Assembly: GCF_000153465.1 (NCBI RefSeq)
Contig: NZ_CH672387.1
Span: forward strand, 1,677,546 to 1,741,545
Reading direction: 5' to 3'
DNA from: Aurantimonas manganoxydans SI85-9A1
Lineage (GTDB): Bacteria; Pseudomonadota; Alphaproteobacteria; Rhizobiales; Rhizobiaceae
Length of the DNA: 64,000 nt
Shown here one piece after another: positions 9,627-19,736 of the stretch. The notes below the pieces were generated by a model. That model made no database searches and was not told the DNA's origin. It was given only the letters and a program-made list of their open reading frames with translations. Position 1 is the stretch's first letter, and the number at the start of each line of letters is the position of its first letter. A program made the position numbers and the translations under genes.

Positions 9627-9659
9627 GATCATGCGCGCCGGACATCGGCACGCATGATC
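9627..9659. terminator. Stem-loop between glyA and nrdR
   Basis: Perfect 9-bp arms GATCATGCG and CGCATGATC enclose an inner GCCG/CGGC stem. It starts 32 bases after glyA stops and ends 23 bases before nrdR. There is no U tract. It may be a terminator or an intercistronic stabiliser. Confidence 0.45.
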
Positions 9660-9682
9660 GCTTCCAAGATCGAAGAGGTGCC

Positions 9683-10189
9683 ATGCGCTGTCCCTATTGC
9701 GGCTCGCAGGACAGTCAGGTGAAGGATTCGCGCCCCGCCGAGGATGGCGGCACGATCCGGCGCCGGCGCGTCTGCCCCGATTGCAATGGTCGCTTCACGA
9801 CCTTCGAGCGCATCCAGCTCCGCGAGCTCCAGGTGCTGAAGAAGTCCGGTCGCAAGGTGCCGTTCGATCGCGACAAGCTGGCGCGTTCGGTCGAGGTGGC
9901 GCTGCGCAAGCGCTCGGTCGATCCCGACCGGGTCGAGCGGTTGATCTCCGGCATCGTGCGCCGGCTCGAGCAGTCGGGCGAACAGGAAGTACGCTCCGAA
10001 GCGCTCGGCGAGATGGTCATGGAGGCCCTGAAGGGCCTCGATGACGTCGCCTATGTCCGCTTCGCCTCGGTCTATCGCGATTTCCGTGAGGCCCGCGATT
10101 TTCAGTCGCTGATCGGCGAGCTGGGACGCGGCGACGGCCTTGCCGCGATCGACGAGGAGGAGACCACGCCCGACGAGACATCCTCGTGA
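9683..10189 (+). CDS. nrdR: Transcriptional repressor NrdR
   Basis: The 168-residue protein is the nucleotide-sensing repressor of ribonucleotide reductase genes. The N-terminal zinc ribbon ([18 protein letters not shown], then [13 protein letters not shown]) binds DNA, and the ATP-cone domain follows ([17 protein letters not shown], then [12 protein letters not shown]). The length is slightly above the usual 150 because of an acidic tail. It begins the nrdR-ribD-ribE-ribH-nusB run, and its TGA overlaps the GTG start of ribD. No NrdR box was seen near any gene in this window. Confidence 0.97.
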   Translation: MRCPYCGSQDSQVKDSRPAEDGGTIRRRRVCPDCNGRFTTFERIQLRELQVLKKSGRKVPFDRDKLARSVEVALRKRSVDPDRVERLISGIVRRLEQSGEQEVRSEALGEMVMEALKGLDDVAYVRFASVYRDFREARDFQSLIGELGRGDGLAAIDEEETTPDETSS

Positions 10190-11337
10190 CCGGGCAGGGC
10201 GCCTCGACGACCATTCCCGAACGGCCGGCCACCGATGCGGACCGGCGCTTCATGGCGGCCGCCATTCGCTACGCACAGCGCCATGTCGGACGCACGGCGA
10301 CCAACCCGTCCGTCGCGACGCTGATCGTGCGCGACGACGGAACCGGCCCGCGCATCGTCGGCCGCGGTGTCACCGCGATTGGCGGCCGGCCGCATGCCGA
10401 GACGGGCGCGCTCGCCGAAGCCGGCGAGCTTGCGCGCGGCGCCACCGCCTATGTCACATTGGAGCCCTGCGCCCATCACGGGCGCACGCCGCCCTGCGCC
10501 GAAGCGCTGGTGACGGCGGGAATCGCACGCGTCGTTTCGGCGGCGGCCGATCCCGACCCGCGGGTCGACGGCCGCGGACATGCGATCCTGCGCGCCGGCG
10601 GATTGTCGGTCACGCCGCGCGTCATGGCCGCCGAGGCCGCCGCGCCGATCTCGGGCTATCTGACCCGGCACGGCGCGGGCCGGCCAGAGATCCTTTTGAA
10701 GATGGCGCTGTCCCGCGATGGCCGGATCGGCATTCGCGGCGGCGGCCAGGTGAAGATCACCGGTGCGGTCGCCGACGCCCAGACCCATCTGGTGCGGGCG
10801 CGCCACGACACGATTCTGATCGGTGCCGGGACCGCGCAGGAGGACGATCCGCGGCTCGACTGCCGTCTGCCGGGCATGGCCGACCGTTCGCCCAACCGGA
10901 TCGTGCTCGATCCGCGGCTGCGGACCCCGCCGGACCTGACCATCGCGCGTACCGCCGCCGAGACGCCGACGCTGATCGCCACGCTCGCCAGCGCCGATCC
11001 CGAGCGCCGGGCGGCGCTGGCCCGGCAGGGCGTGCAGTTCATCGCCTGCGAGGCCGATCCGGAAACCGGCCGCATCGCACTGCCCGAACTGCTGGAGGAT
11101 CTGGCCGCGACGGGCGTGGCGAGCGTGCTGGTGGAGGGCGGCGCCGAGACCGGCGCCAGTTTCCTCGACAGCGACCTCGTCGACCGCCTGATCCTGGTGC
11201 AGGGGCCCGTCGAGATCGGCGAGGAGGGCGTGCGCGCGCCCATCGACGTCGCCACGGCGCGCTGCCGCTTCCGCCTGGTCCGCGAATATCGCTTCGGCGA
11301 CGATCATTGGTACGAGTTCGAGAGAAGGGCCGCCTGA
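10186..11337 (+). CDS. ribD: Bifunctional riboflavin biosynthesis deaminase/reductase RibD
   Basis: The 383-residue enzyme carries out the second and third steps of riboflavin synthesis: deamination of the pyrimidine, then NADPH reduction of its ribose. The N-terminal deaminase has [11 protein letters not shown] and [17 protein letters not shown], holding the zinc ligands. The reductase half (about residues 165-380) has [12 protein letters not shown] and [14 protein letters not shown]. The start is GTG 10186, overlapping the nrdR stop in the GTGA arrangement. An internal ATG at 10252 would cut into the conserved N-terminus. Translational coupling with nrdR is likely. Confidence 0.96.
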   Translation: MTGQGASTTIPERPATDADRRFMAAAIRYAQRHVGRTATNPSVATLIVRDDGTGPRIVGRGVTAIGGRPHAETGALAEAGELARGATAYVTLEPCAHHGRTPPCAEALVTAGIARVVSAAADPDPRVDGRGHAILRAGGLSVTPRVMAAEAAAPISGYLTRHGAGRPEILLKMALSRDGRIGIRGGGQVKITGAVADAQTHLVRARHDTILIGAGTAQEDDPRLDCRLPGMADRSPNRIVLDPRLRTPPDLTIARTAAETPTLIATLASADPERRAALARQGVQFIACEADPETGRIALPELLEDLAATGVASVLVEGGAETGASFLDSDLVDRLILVQGPVEIGEEGVRAPIDVATARCRFRLVREYRFGDDHWYEFERRAA

Positions 11338-11954
11338 TGTTCACCGGGATCGTCACCGACGTTGGCCGGGTCGTCCGCACCGAGCGCCTCGACGCCGGCC
11401 GCCGCTTTCGCATCGCCACCCACTACGACCCGGCCGGGATCGCGCTTGGCGCGTCCATCGCCTGCTCGGGCGTCTGCCTGACCGTGACGGCGCTGCCCCA
11501 GGCGGGCGACGCCGATCGCTGGTTCGAGGTGGAAGCCTGGGAGGAGGCGCTGCGTCTGACCACGGCCGGAAGCTGGGAGGAGGCGAGCGCCCTCAATCTC
11601 GAGCGGTCGCTGAAGATCGGCGACGAGATCGGCGGCCATCTCGTTTCGGGTCACGTGGACGGGCAGGCGGAGATCGTCGCCGTCACCGGGGAGGGCGAGG
11701 CCGTGCGCTTCACCCTGCAGGCGCCCGGCGACCTCAGCCGCTTCATCGCCCGCAAGGGCTCCGTCTGCCTCGACGGGACCTCGCTGACGGTGAACGGGGT
11801 CGACGGCGACCGCTTCGACGTTCTCCTGATCCGCCACTCGCTGGACGTGACCACCTGGGGCGCGCGAAAAGCCGGCGACAGGGTGAATCTCGAGGTCGAC
11901 CAGATCGCGCGCTATGCCGAACGGCTGTTCGGCGCACGGTCGGCGGAGAGCTGA
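11337..11954 (+). CDS. ribE: Riboflavin synthase alpha subunit
   Basis: The 205-residue protein dismutates two 6,7-dimethyl-8-ribityllumazine molecules to riboflavin plus the pyrimidine. It shows the two tandem lumazine-binding repeats: [12 protein letters not shown] with CSGVCLTV in the first half, and GGHLVSGHVDGQAEI with CLDGTSLTVNGVDG in the second. The ATG overlaps the ribD stop (TGATG). A 147-bp gap then separates it from ribH. I looked there for an FMN riboswitch and did not recognise one. Confidence 0.97.
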   Translation: MFTGIVTDVGRVVRTERLDAGRRFRIATHYDPAGIALGASIACSGVCLTVTALPQAGDADRWFEVEAWEEALRLTTAGSWEEASALNLERSLKIGDEIGGHLVSGHVDGQAEIVAVTGEGEAVRFTLQAPGDLSRFIARKGSVCLDGTSLTVNGVDGDRFDVLLIRHSLDVTTWGARKAGDRVNLEVDQIARYAERLFGARSAES

Positions 11955-12101
11955 GGCTCCGAGCGAGCCGGCGACCTATCGTCTTTTCTGCATGTCTTTG
12001 CGGGTTTTGCCCGTCGCGACACGCTTTCGCCGCCTCGGTCCTGTTGCGTGCAGGGCGCGCGAGGGGTAACCCACGCCATCGCTTCCCCGAAGGATACCGC
12101 A

Positions 12102-12551
12102 ATGGCTGCCAAGCTGAATCTCCTCGTCGTCGAGGCCCGCTTCTATGACCCCATCGCAGACCTCCTTCTGGACGGTGCGACGGCGGCACTGACGGAAGCC
12201 GGCGTCGATTTCGACGTCGTCACCGTTCCCGGCGCGCTCGAGATTCCGGCCGCCATCGGTTTCGCTCTCGGGGCGGCGGATGAATCGGGCACCGAGTATG
12301 ACGGCTTCGTCGCGCTCGGCTGCGTGATCCGCGGCGAGACCTATCATTTCGAGCTGGTGTCGAATGAATCGGGCCGGGCGCTGACCGACCTGACGGTGCA
12401 TGAGTCGATTGCGCTCGGCAACGGCATCCTGACCGTCGAGAACGAGGAACAGGCCCGCGACCGGGCCGACCCGAAGCGCAAGGACAAGGGCGGTGCCGCG
12501 GCCCGTACGGCACTGGCGATGATCGCCCTGCGCGAGCGGATGGGAGCCTGA
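12102..12551 (+). CDS. ribH: 6,7-dimethyl-8-ribityllumazine synthase
   Basis: The 149-residue enzyme condenses the pyrimidine from RibD with the four-carbon 3,4-dihydroxy-2-butanone 4-phosphate to make the riboflavin precursor. Family features are [45 protein letters not shown] and a C-terminal NGILTVEN. The ATG 12102 follows AAGGAT. The reading frame is open back to 12048, but the Ala-Lys-Leu-Asn start after ATG is typical. nusB follows three bases later, the usual ribH-nusB pair. Confidence 0.97.
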   Translation: MAAKLNLLVVEARFYDPIADLLLDGATAALTEAGVDFDVVTVPGALEIPAAIGFALGAADESGTEYDGFVALGCVIRGETYHFELVSNESGRALTDLTVHESIALGNGILTVENEEQARDRADPKRKDKGGAAARTALAMIALRERMGA

Positions 12552-12554
12552 ATC

Positions 12555-13088
12555 ATGTCCAGTTCCGACCCTCAGGCACGCCCGGTCAAGCAGGCCAACA
12601 AGCGCGGCGCGGCACGGCTCGCCGCCGTGCAGGCCCTCTACCAGATGGAGGTCGGCGGCACAGCGCTGCTGGAGACCGTCGCCGAATACGAGAATTTCCG
12701 GCTGGGCAGCGAGATCGACGGCGAGACCTATCGCGAGGCCGATGCCGGCTGGTTCCGCGACGTGGTGTCGGGTGTCGTCCGCAGCCAGACCGAGATCGAC
12801 CCCAAGATCCACGCCTCGCTGCCGACCGACTGGCCGCTGTCGCGCATCGACACGACGCTGCGAGCGATCCTGCGGGCGGGCACCTACGAATTGTCGAACC
12901 GCAAGGATGTGCCGGTCGCGGTGATCGTCTCGGAATATATCGACGTCGCCAAGGCCTTCTACACCGGCGACGAACCCGGCCTGGTCAACGCCGTGCTCGA
13001 CCGCGTGGCGCGCAGCGTGCGGGCCGAGAAGCCCGGCGAGACCCGGACCGCCCGTCGCGGCGCAGCCGGCGGTGAGCCCTCGGCGTGA
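12555..13088 (+). CDS. nusB: Transcription antitermination factor NusB
   Basis: The 177-residue all-helical RNA-binding protein works with NusE (S10) in rRNA antitermination. Recognisable segments are [19 protein letters not shown] at the N-terminus, [22 protein letters not shown] in the middle (split here only by description), and [13 protein letters not shown] with [12 protein letters not shown] near the end. An Arg/Ala-rich tail of about 20 residues extends it. It sits three bases after ribH and its stop overlaps the GTG start of an MFS transporter gene. Confidence 0.96.
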   Translation: MSSSDPQARPVKQANKRGAARLAAVQALYQMEVGGTALLETVAEYENFRLGSEIDGETYREADAGWFRDVVSGVVRSQTEIDPKIHASLPTDWPLSRIDTTLRAILRAGTYELSNRKDVPVAVIVSEYIDVAKAFYTGDEPGLVNAVLDRVARSVRAEKPGETRTARRGAAGGEPSA

Positions 13089-14329
13089 GCGCCCCGGTCG
13101 CCGGAACGCCAGCCGCCGGGCCGGTGCTCGGCGAAAAGACCGTCCGTCGCAACGCCATCATCCTGGCCGCTGCGCAGGCCTTGTGCGGCGCCTGCGGGCC
13201 CGTCGCCATCTCGATCGGCGGCCTGGCCGGCTCCTGGCTGCTTCTGGCGGACAAGTCGCTCGCGACCCTGCCGGTGACCGGCTACAATCTCGGCGTCGCC
13301 CTCGGCGCACTTCCGGCAGCCGCGCTGATGCGCGCGGTCGGCCGCCGCTACGGCTTCATGTCGGGGGCGCTGGTCACCTCGGCCGGCGGCCTCGTTGCGG
13401 CGACAGCGCTCTTCCAGGAGAGCTTCTGGCTGTTCGCCTTCGCGCTGATGCTGATCGGCGTCGGCGGCTCCTTCGTCCAGCAATATCGCTTTGCGGCCAC
13501 CGACGGCGCGCGCCGCTCGTTCCAGTCGCGGGCCATCTCGATCGTCCTGGCGGGCGGCATCTTCGCCGCGGTGATCGGCCCGCAGACGGTGCGCTATACG
13601 GCCGACCTGTTCCTGCCGGTGGAATTTGCCGGCGCGTTCATCGGACTGGTCTTCCTGGGGCTTGCCGGCGCGGCCATCCTGTCCTTCCTGCGCATTCCCG
13701 ACAGTCCCGACGAGGGGCATCCGGCCGATCTCCTGCCGGCGCGGCCGCTGGCGACGGTCGTGGCGCAGCCGCGGTTCCTGGCCGGCCTGTGCTGCGGTGT
13801 CGGCAGCTTCGCCATGATGAGCTTCGTGATGACCGGCGCACCGCTGGCCATGGTCGGCTGCGGCCTGTCCAAGGACATCAGCACGCTCGGCATCCAGTGG
13901 CACGTCCTGGCGATGTTCGGCCCGAGCTTCTTCACCGGCCGGCTGATCCAGCGCTTCGGCAAGGAGCGCATCGTCGCGACCGGCCTGCTGCTGCTGGCGG
14001 CCAGCGCCGCCGTCTCCCTGTCGGGTCTCGCGGTCTGGCAGTTCTGGACCGGACTGGTCCTGCTCGGCCTCGGCTGGAACTTCGGCTTCATCGGCGCAAC
14101 CGCCATCGTGGCGGAGACCTATCGGCCGTCGGAGAAGAACAAGACGCAAGGCCTGCATGACTTCGTCCTGTTCTCGTCGGTCTCGCTGGCCTCCTTCCTG
14201 TCGGGGCGCACCTTCGTGGCCGCCGGATGGGAGACGATGAACATGGTCGTCTTCCCGGTGGTGCTGGTCTGTCTCGTCGTTCTCGTCCTGCAGGCGCGCT
14301 TCGCGCCGCTGCAACCGGCTGCCGACTGA
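13085..14329 (+). CDS. MFS transporter
   Basis: A 414-residue major facilitator superfamily protein with about 12 hydrophobic segments. The loop between segments 2 and 3 carries [15 protein letters not shown], a form of the MFS motif A. It is most like the uncharacterised MFS permeases often found behind nusB or riboflavin genes in Alphaproteobacteria. The start GTG 13085 overlaps the nusB stop (GTGA), so it is probably translated with the riboflavin operon. Riboflavin or a related compound is an attractive substrate by context only; nothing in the sequence fixes it. Confidence 0.88.
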   Translation: MSAPVAGTPAAGPVLGEKTVRRNAIILAAAQALCGACGPVAISIGGLAGSWLLLADKSLATLPVTGYNLGVALGALPAAALMRAVGRRYGFMSGALVTSAGGLVAATALFQESFWLFAFALMLIGVGGSFVQQYRFAATDGARRSFQSRAISIVLAGGIFAAVIGPQTVRYTADLFLPVEFAGAFIGLVFLGLAGAAILSFLRIPDSPDEGHPADLLPARPLATVVAQPRFLAGLCCGVGSFAMMSFVMTGAPLAMVGCGLSKDISTLGIQWHVLAMFGPSFFTGRLIQRFGKERIVATGLLLLAASAAVSLSGLAVWQFWTGLVLLGLGWNFGFIGATAIVAETYRPSEKNKTQGLHDFVLFSSVSLASFLSGRTFVAAGWETMNMVVFPVVLVCLVVLVLQARFAPLQPAAD

Positions 14330-14339
14330 GATACTCGTG

Positions 14340-14360
14340 CCGGGCGCCCCTCCGGCCCGG
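14340..14360 (+). terminator. Hairpin after the MFS gene
   Basis: CCGGGC and GCCCGG form 6-bp arms around a 9-base loop, 10 bases after the stop codon. There is no T run, so this is a weak call. Confidence 0.35.
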
Positions 14361-14539
14361 ACGGGCACCAGCTCGAATTCCAGCCTGACCGCGACCGCGT
14401 CGTGCCGAAGATCACGGCGCTTGACGGCTTGCCGACTCCATATAACCTCGACCCGCTTGGCAAGGCGGGGAGCCTTCCCCGTCTTCGGCAGAACAATCGA
14501 AGATTGCCGGACCAAACCGGCACGGATCGAGGGGACAGC

Positions 14540-16690
14540 ATGCCGACAATTCTCATAGTGGTGGCCCTGTGCGGGCTGCTGGCTCTTGCCTATGCGGGCT
14601 GGGCGACACGATCGGTGCTTGCGGCCGACCAGGGCAATGCCCGGATGCAGGAAATCGCCGGGGCCATCCGCGAGGGTGCCCAGGCCTATCTCGCCCGCCA
14701 GTACACGACGATCGCCATTGTCGGCGTGGTCGTGACCATCGTTACCGCACTGCTCCTGTCGATCTACGCGGCGGTCGGCTTCGTCATCGGAGCCGTCCTG
14801 TCCGGTCTGGCCGGCTTCATCGGGATGAACGTCTCGGTACGGGCCAACGTGCGCACGGCGCAGGCCTGCTCGCGTTCACTCAGCCTCGGCCTCGGCATCG
14901 CCTTCAAGTCCGGCGCCATCACCGGCCTTCTGGTTGCCGGTCTCGCGCTCCTCGGCGTCACCCTGTATTTCTACGTCCTGACGGTCTGGATCGGTCTCGA
15001 CGTCTCCGATCGCACGGTGATCGACTCGCTGGTCTCGCTCGGCTTCGGCGCCTCGCTGATCTCGATCTTCGCCCGCCTGGGCGGCGGCATCTTCACCAAG
15101 GGTGCCGATGTCGGCGGCGATCTCGTCGGCAAGGTGGAAGCCGGCATTCCGGAGGACGACCCGCGCAACCCGGCGACCATCGCCGACAATGTCGGCGACA
15201 ATGTCGGTGACTGCGCCGGCATGGCGGCCGACCTCTTCGAGACCTACGCCGTGACCGTCGTCGCGACCATGGTGCTCGGCGCGATCTTCTTCGCCGGGAC
15301 CGACATCATCGAAAGCGTCATGATCTACCCGCTGGCGATCGGCGGTGCCTGCATCCTGACCTCGATCGTCGGCACGTTCTTCGTGCGGCTCGGCTCGAAC
15401 GGCTCGATCATGGGTGCGCTCTACAAGGGCCTGTGGGCGACGACGCTTCTGTCGATCGTCGGCATCGCGGTCGCCACCTGGGCGACCATCGGCTTCGGCG
15501 ACATTGGCCAAGCGGCGTCGGGCATGACCATCAACGGTCTGAACCTGTTCGTCTGCGGCATCATCGGCCTCGTGGTCACCGGACTGATCGTCTGGATCAC
15601 CGAGTACTACACGGGCGTCGGCTTCCGGCCGGTCCGCTCGATCAGCGAGGCGTCGGTGTCGGGCCATGGCACCAACGTCATTCAGGGCCTGGCCATCTCG
15701 CTGGAATCGACGGCGCTGCCGACGATCGTCATCGTCGCCGGCATCATCTCGACCTTCCAGCTTGCCGGGCTCTACGGCACCGGCATCGCGGTGACGGCCA
15801 TGCTCGGCATCGCCGGCATGATCGTGGCCCTCGACGCCTTCGGTCCGGTCACCGACAATGCCGGCGGCATTGCCGAAATGGCCGGACTGCCGGCGGATGT
15901 CCGCAAGTCCACCGACGCGCTCGATGCGGTCGGCAACACCACCAAGGCGGTCACCAAGGGCTATGCAATCGGCTCGGCCGGTCTCGGCGCACTGGTGCTG
16001 TTCGCGGCCTATAATTACGATCTGGCCTATTTCGTCGAGCAGGCGAATGCCGGCAACGGCTTCGAATATTTCCGGGGCGTCGAACCGGATTTTGCCCTGA
16101 CCAACCCCTTCGTCGTGGTCGGTCTGCTGCTCGGCGGCCTCATCCCGTTCCTGTTCGGCGGTATCGCCATGACCGCCGTCGGCCGCGCCGCGAGCTCGGT
16201 GGTGGACGAGGTGCGCCGGCAGTTTCGCGAGAAGCCGGGCATCATGGCCGGCACCGAACGGCCGGACTATGCACGGGCCGTCGACCTGCTGACCAAATCG
16301 GCGATCCGCGAGATGATCGTGCCGTCGCTGCTGCCGGTGCTGGCGCCGATCGTGGTGTATTTCGGCGTCTATCTGATCGCCGACAAGAGTCAGGCGTTCT
16401 CGGCGGTCGGCGCGATGCTGCTCGGCGTCATCGTCACCGGCATCTTCGTCGCCATCTCGATGACGTCCGGTGGCGGGGCCTGGGACAATGCGAAGAAGTC
16501 CTTCGAGGACGGCTTCGTGGACAGCGCAGGCGTGCGTCACGAGAAGGGCTCCGACGCCCACAAGGCCTCGGTGACCGGCGACACGGTGGGCGATCCCTAC
16601 AAGGATACGGCCGGACCGGCGGTCAATCCGGCGATCAAGATCACCAACATCGTCGCGCTGCTGCTGCTCGCGGTGCTGGCGCACAACTGA
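14540..16690 (+). CDS. hppA: Membrane-bound proton-translocating pyrophosphatase (K+-independent type)
   Basis: The 716-residue integral membrane enzyme pumps protons using pyrophosphate hydrolysis. It has about 16 hydrophobic segments and the conserved catalytic loops: [45 protein letters not shown], and [13 protein letters not shown]. The segment [10 protein letters not shown] at about residue 465 has Lys469 where potassium-dependent enzymes have Ala, so it is probably potassium-independent. ATG 14540 follows GAGGGGAC; the frame opens further upstream, but without a better site. A strong terminator follows. It may scavenge energy from pyrophosphate made by biosynthesis, including the acyl-CoA ligase in this window. 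Confidence 0.97.
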   Translation: MPTILIVVALCGLLALAYAGWATRSVLAADQGNARMQEIAGAIREGAQAYLARQYTTIAIVGVVVTIVTALLLSIYAAVGFVIGAVLSGLAGFIGMNVSVRANVRTAQACSRSLSLGLGIAFKSGAITGLLVAGLALLGVTLYFYVLTVWIGLDVSDRTVIDSLVSLGFGASLISIFARLGGGIFTKGADVGGDLVGKVEAGIPEDDPRNPATIADNVGDNVGDCAGMAADLFETYAVTVVATMVLGAIFFAGTDIIESVMIYPLAIGGACILTSIVGTFFVRLGSNGSIMGALYKGLWATTLLSIVGIAVATWATIGFGDIGQAASGMTINGLNLFVCGIIGLVVTGLIVWITEYYTGVGFRPVRSISEASVSGHGTNVIQGLAISLESTALPTIVIVAGIISTFQLAGLYGTGIAVTAMLGIAGMIVALDAFGPVTDNAGGIAEMAGLPADVRKSTDALDAVGNTTKAVTKGYAIGSAGLGALVLFAAYNYDLAYFVEQANAGNGFEYFRGVEPDFALTNPFVVVGLLLGGLIPFLFGGIAMTAVGRAASSVVDEVRRQFREKPGIMAGTERPDYARAVDLLTKSAIREMIVPSLLPVLAPIVVYFGVYLIADKSQAFSAVGAMLLGVIVTGIFVAISMTSGGGAWDNAKKSFEDGFVDSAGVRHEKGSDAHKASVTGDTVGDPYKDTAGPAVNPAIKITNIVALLLLAVLAHN

Positions 16691-16712
16691 TCGCGGCCTG
16701 GCCGAAACAAAG

Positions 16713-16747
16713 AAAGGCCCCGCAGGCGAAAACCTGCGGGGCCTTTT
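16713..16747. terminator. Bidirectional terminator between hppA and bamE
   Basis: AAAGGCCCCGCAGG pairs perfectly with CCTGCGGGGCCTTT around CGAAAA, with TTTT on the plus strand and a matching A/T run on the other. It serves two convergent genes. Confidence 0.92.
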
Positions 16748-16777
16748 CGTTGACGCGGTAGCGGTGTCGGCGAAACC

Positions 16778-17242
16778 CTAGAGGTTCGGCCCCGGCGAGC
16801 CGCTGCCGGTATCGGACAGGATCTGGCCGAGGAAGGTGCGGTCCTGACCGCCGGTCGGCGTGGTGCGCGAGATGAAGTCGAAGGGCTGGCCGTCCTGCAG
16901 GCCGTAATTGGCAATGCGCTCGACCCGGCCCTCGCCGTCGAAATAGACCGACAGGACGCGCTGGTCGACGAGCTGCGGCTTCATGAAGGCGACCGGCCGG
17001 ACCCGCTTCTGCGAGATGTAGTAGAACACCTCGTTATCGAAGGTCGCCGTGGTCGAGGGCGAGCCCAGTGCGAGCAGCACCTGTTCGCGGCTCGAGCCGA
17101 CCGGCACGAGTTCGACGGTCTTTTCGTCGATCACGTAGCCCTGGGTCAGCACTTCGCTAGTCGTGCAGTTCGACAGGGTCAGTGCGGCCATGACGGCGGC
17201 CGAGGCGAGGAGAGGGCGCTTGAGTCGGACGGAAGGCTTCAC
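16778..17242 (-). CDS. bamE: Outer membrane protein assembly factor BamE (SmpA/OmlA)
   Basis: The 154-residue lipoprotein-like protein belongs to the BamE family, the small lipoprotein that supports the BamA beta-barrel assembly complex. An N-terminal hydrophobic signal ends LTLSNC, giving a possible lipidated Cys, although Asn just before Cys is not the usual Gly/Ala/Ser. The BamE domain follows, with the typical VPVGSSREQVLLALGSPS and FYYISQ. The C-terminal 30 residues are low in order. The start is GTG 17242, with AAGGAG 10 bases upstream. It is divergent from the cytochrome chaperone gene, as is common in Rhizobiales. Confidence 0.9.
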   Translation of the reverse strand: MKPSVRLKRPLLASAAVMAALTLSNCTTSEVLTQGYVIDEKTVELVPVGSSREQVLLALGSPSTTATFDNEVFYYISQKRVRPVAFMKPQLVDQRVLSVYFDGEGRVERIANYGLQDGQPFDFISRTTPTGGQDRTFLGQILSDTGSGSPGPNL

Positions 17243-17456
17243 GCTGTCTTACTCCTTGAGGCCATCGCCGATACGCGGCTGGCAGGTCCGTTGCCGCGAC
17301 GCGGGACTGCCGGCCGGCGGAATGTCCGCGAGCGGACGCCTCCGGCTGGCGCGCGAGCGCGGCGGATGCGTTTTGGTAAAGCACCTGCGGGAGCGTTGCA
17401 ATCGATCCGGCGCTGTGGCACCGCCCATGGCAGTGTAGCCATCGATCGGCCCAGCA

Positions 17457-17996
17457 ATGTTTCAACGCTTCAGAGCCAACCGTCGTCTCAAGGCGCGCAA
17501 CCGCGAGGTCGTCGACGATCTCTACGCCGCGCTGGTGATCCGGTCGCGCCAGGACGACCTCTATCTCGCCTGCGCCATTCCCGACACGGTGATGGGACGC
17601 TTCGAGGCACTGTCGGTGCACGTCTTCCTGTTCCTGCGGCGCTGCCGGGACGAGGCGACCCTGCGGCCGCTGGCGCAGGAGGTGGTCGATCGCTTCATCA
17701 CCGACATCGAGGATTCGATCCGCGAACTCGGCGTCGGCGATCCGTCCGTGCCCAAGCGCATGCGCAAGCTGGCGGGCGTGTTCTACGAGCGGGTGTCGGT
17801 CTATGACGCCGCGCTCGACGCCGATGACGCAGCGGCGCTGTCGGCCAGCCTGAAAGGCCGGGCGGTGCCGGCGGACGCGCCGGAGGATGCAAGCGCGCGC
17901 CTTGCGACCTACATGATGGCGGAAAACGAGCGATTTGGAGCGATCGCGGCTGAGACGATCCTGGCCGGCACGCTCCAACCAGGGACCAGACCATGA
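17457..17996 (+). CDS. Ubiquinol-cytochrome c chaperone family protein (CBP3-like)
   Basis: The 179-residue protein belongs to the family of mitochondrial Cbp3, which helps assemble cytochrome b of the bc1 complex. Visible family marks are LYAALVIRSRQDDLYLACAIPDT, FEALSVHVFLFLRRCR and LAQEVVDRFITDIEDSIREL. The overall size and helical character match. It overlaps the following yceD-like gene by four bases (ATGA), a conserved pairing in Alphaproteobacteria. The role is inferred from the family; no catalytic residues are expected. Confidence 0.9.
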   Translation: MFQRFRANRRLKARNREVVDDLYAALVIRSRQDDLYLACAIPDTVMGRFEALSVHVFLFLRRCRDEATLRPLAQEVVDRFITDIEDSIRELGVGDPSVPKRMRKLAGVFYERVSVYDAALDADDAAALSASLKGRAVPADAPEDASARLATYMMAENERFGAIAAETILAGTLQPGTRP

Positions 17997-18574
17997 GCAA
18001 TCCGCAGACCGGGCCCGACCCGATCCGACTTCACATCGCCGCCGAGAAGCTGCCGCGCGACGGCCTCGAGATCCGCTACGAGGCGAACGAGGCCGAGCGT
18101 GCCGCGCTGGCCCGGCATCTCGATATTCTCGAGGTTCGCGAGCTGCGGGCCGACCTGACTGCCTCGCGCTGGCGCGGCGAGGGGGTGAAGGTGAAGGGCA
18201 GCCTGCGCGCCACCCTGGTCCAGGAGAGCGTCGTCACGCTGGAGCCGGTGAGCCAGGCGCTGAACGAGGCGTTCGAAACCACCTTCGTGCCGGAGGGCTC
18301 GCGGCTGGCGCCGGTGCCGCAGACCGGCGAGAACGAAATCCACGTCGATCTGGAAAGCGAGGACCCGCCGGAGACCTTCCGCGGACCGCAGATCGACGTC
18401 GGGCCGTTTCTCATGGAAGCGGTATCGCTGGGGCTCGATCCCTATCCGCGCGAATCCGACGTCGCCTTCGAGGCCGTCGATACCGATCCCGACCCCAAGG
18501 CCGGCGTCCGCTCGGCCTTCGACGTGCTCACCACCCTGGTGCCGCGCGAAACCAAGGACGCCAAGGGCGAATGA
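17993..18574 (+). CDS. YceD (DUF177) family protein
   Basis: A 193-residue acidic cytosolic protein of the DUF177/YceD family, which in many bacteria lies upstream of rpmF-plsX and has been tied to 23S rRNA accumulation. The DUF177 core appears at about residues 60-175, with VKGSLRATLVQESVVTLEPV and DVGPFLMEAVSLGLDPYPR. The Cys pairs of some homologues are absent. It overlaps the chaperone gene and precedes plsX by 88 bp. rpmF is not between them here. Confidence 0.9.
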   Translation: MSNPQTGPDPIRLHIAAEKLPRDGLEIRYEANEAERAALARHLDILEVRELRADLTASRWRGEGVKVKGSLRATLVQESVVTLEPVSQALNEAFETTFVPEGSRLAPVPQTGENEIHVDLESEDPPETFRGPQIDVGPFLMEAVSLGLDPYPRESDVAFEAVDTDPDPKAGVRSAFDVLTTLVPRETKDAKGE

Positions 18575-18662
18575 CTGTTTCAATTCGGCGGTTGCTGTTC
18601 ACGCGTAAACCGATATCTTCGCGCCGCGCGGCCAACACGCCGTGCGCAAAGGCGAGAGACCA

Positions 18663-19736
18663 TTGATTTCAAACACTGGTATCACGATTTCGGTCGACGC
18701 CATGGGCGGCGACCACGGCCCTTCCGTCGTCTTGCCGGGAGCTGCCATTGCGCTCCAGCGGCATCCGGGCACGCGGTTCGTGCTGTTCGGTCAGAGCGAG
18801 GCGGTGCTGCCGGTGCTCGACCAGCATCCCGAACTGAAGGCGGCATCGACCTTCCACCATTGCGAGATCTCCATCCGCATGGACGACAAGCCGTCCCAGG
18901 CGTTGCGGCAGGGGCGGTACAAATCGTCCATGTGGCGCGCCATCGAGGCGGTGAAGACCCATGAGGCGGATGTCGCGGTCTCGGCCGGCAACACCGGCGC
19001 GCTGATGGCGATGGCGAAATTCTGCCTGCGCACCATGGCCAATATCGAGCGCCCGGCCATCGCGGCGATCTGGCCGACCCTGCGCGGCGAGAGCATCGTC
19101 CTCGACGTGGGCGCCACGATCGGTGCCGACGCCCAGCAGCTGATCGATTTTTCGATGATGGGCGGCGCAATGGCGCGCGCGCTCTTCGGCGTCGAGCGGC
19201 CGACGGTCGGCCTCCTCAACATCGGCGTCGAGGAGGTGAAGGGTCAGGACGAGATCCGCGAGGCGGGCCGGCTGCTCAAGGAGACGCCGATCCCAGGCAT
19301 CGACTATCGCGGCTTCGTCGAAGGCGACGATCTGGGACAGGGAACGGTGGACGTGGTGGTGACCGAAGGCTTCACCGGCAACATCGCCCTGAAGACCGCC
19401 GAGGGCACCGCCCGGCAGATCGGCGCCTATCTGAAGGCGGCGATGAACCGGACCTGGATGGCCCGCGCCGGCTATCTACTCGCCCGCAGCGCCTTCCAGC
19501 GGCTGCGCGACAAGATGGATCCGCGCAAGGTCAATGGCGGCGTCTTCCTCGGCCTCAACGGCATCGTCATCAAGAGCCATGGCGGGACCGACGCCGAAGG
19601 CATCGCGGCGGCGATCGATCTGGCCCATGCGATGGCCCGGCACGGCCTGCGCGAGAAGATCGAGGCCGATCTGGAAAACTTCCACCTGCGTGTGTCCGAC
19701 GACGTACCGGCGACCCCCGAGAGCAGCAGTCAATGA
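18663..19736 (+). CDS. plsX: Phosphate acyltransferase PlsX
   Basis: PlsX converts acyl-ACP to acyl-phosphate, the first step of the PlsX/PlsY route to phosphatidic acid. The protein shows [18 protein letters not shown] at the N-terminus, then [42 protein letters not shown] and the C-terminal [13 protein letters not shown]. The start is uncertain: I prefer TTG 18663 (about 357 residues), which has AAAGGCGAGAG just upstream. GTG 18642 in the same frame has no ribosome site. The end overlaps fabH by four bases (ATGA). Confidence 0.94.
   Translation: MISNTGITISVDAMGGDHGPSVVLPGAAIALQRHPGTRFVLFGQSEAVLPVLDQHPELKAASTFHHCEISIRMDDKPSQALRQGRYKSSMWRAIEAVKTHEADVAVSAGNTGALMAMAKFCLRTMANIERPAIAAIWPTLRGESIVLDVGATIGADAQQLIDFSMMGGAMARALFGVERPTVGLLNIGVEEVKGQDEIREAGRLLKETPIPGIDYRGFVEGDDLGQGTVDVVVTEGFTGNIALKTAEGTARQIGAYLKAAMNRTWMARAGYLLARSAFQRLRDKMDPRKVNGGVFLGLNGIVIKSHGGTDAEGIAAAIDLAHAMARHGLREKIEADLENFHLRVSDDVPATPESSSQ

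Noticed and set aside
11955..12101. Possible FMN riboswitch before ribH
   Set aside because: None of the conserved FMN-element segments could be recognised here or upstream of nrdR/ribD.
14421..14446. TTGACG and TATAAC upstream of hppA as a promoter
   Set aside because: The spacing is only 14 bases, too short for a normal sigma-70 promoter.
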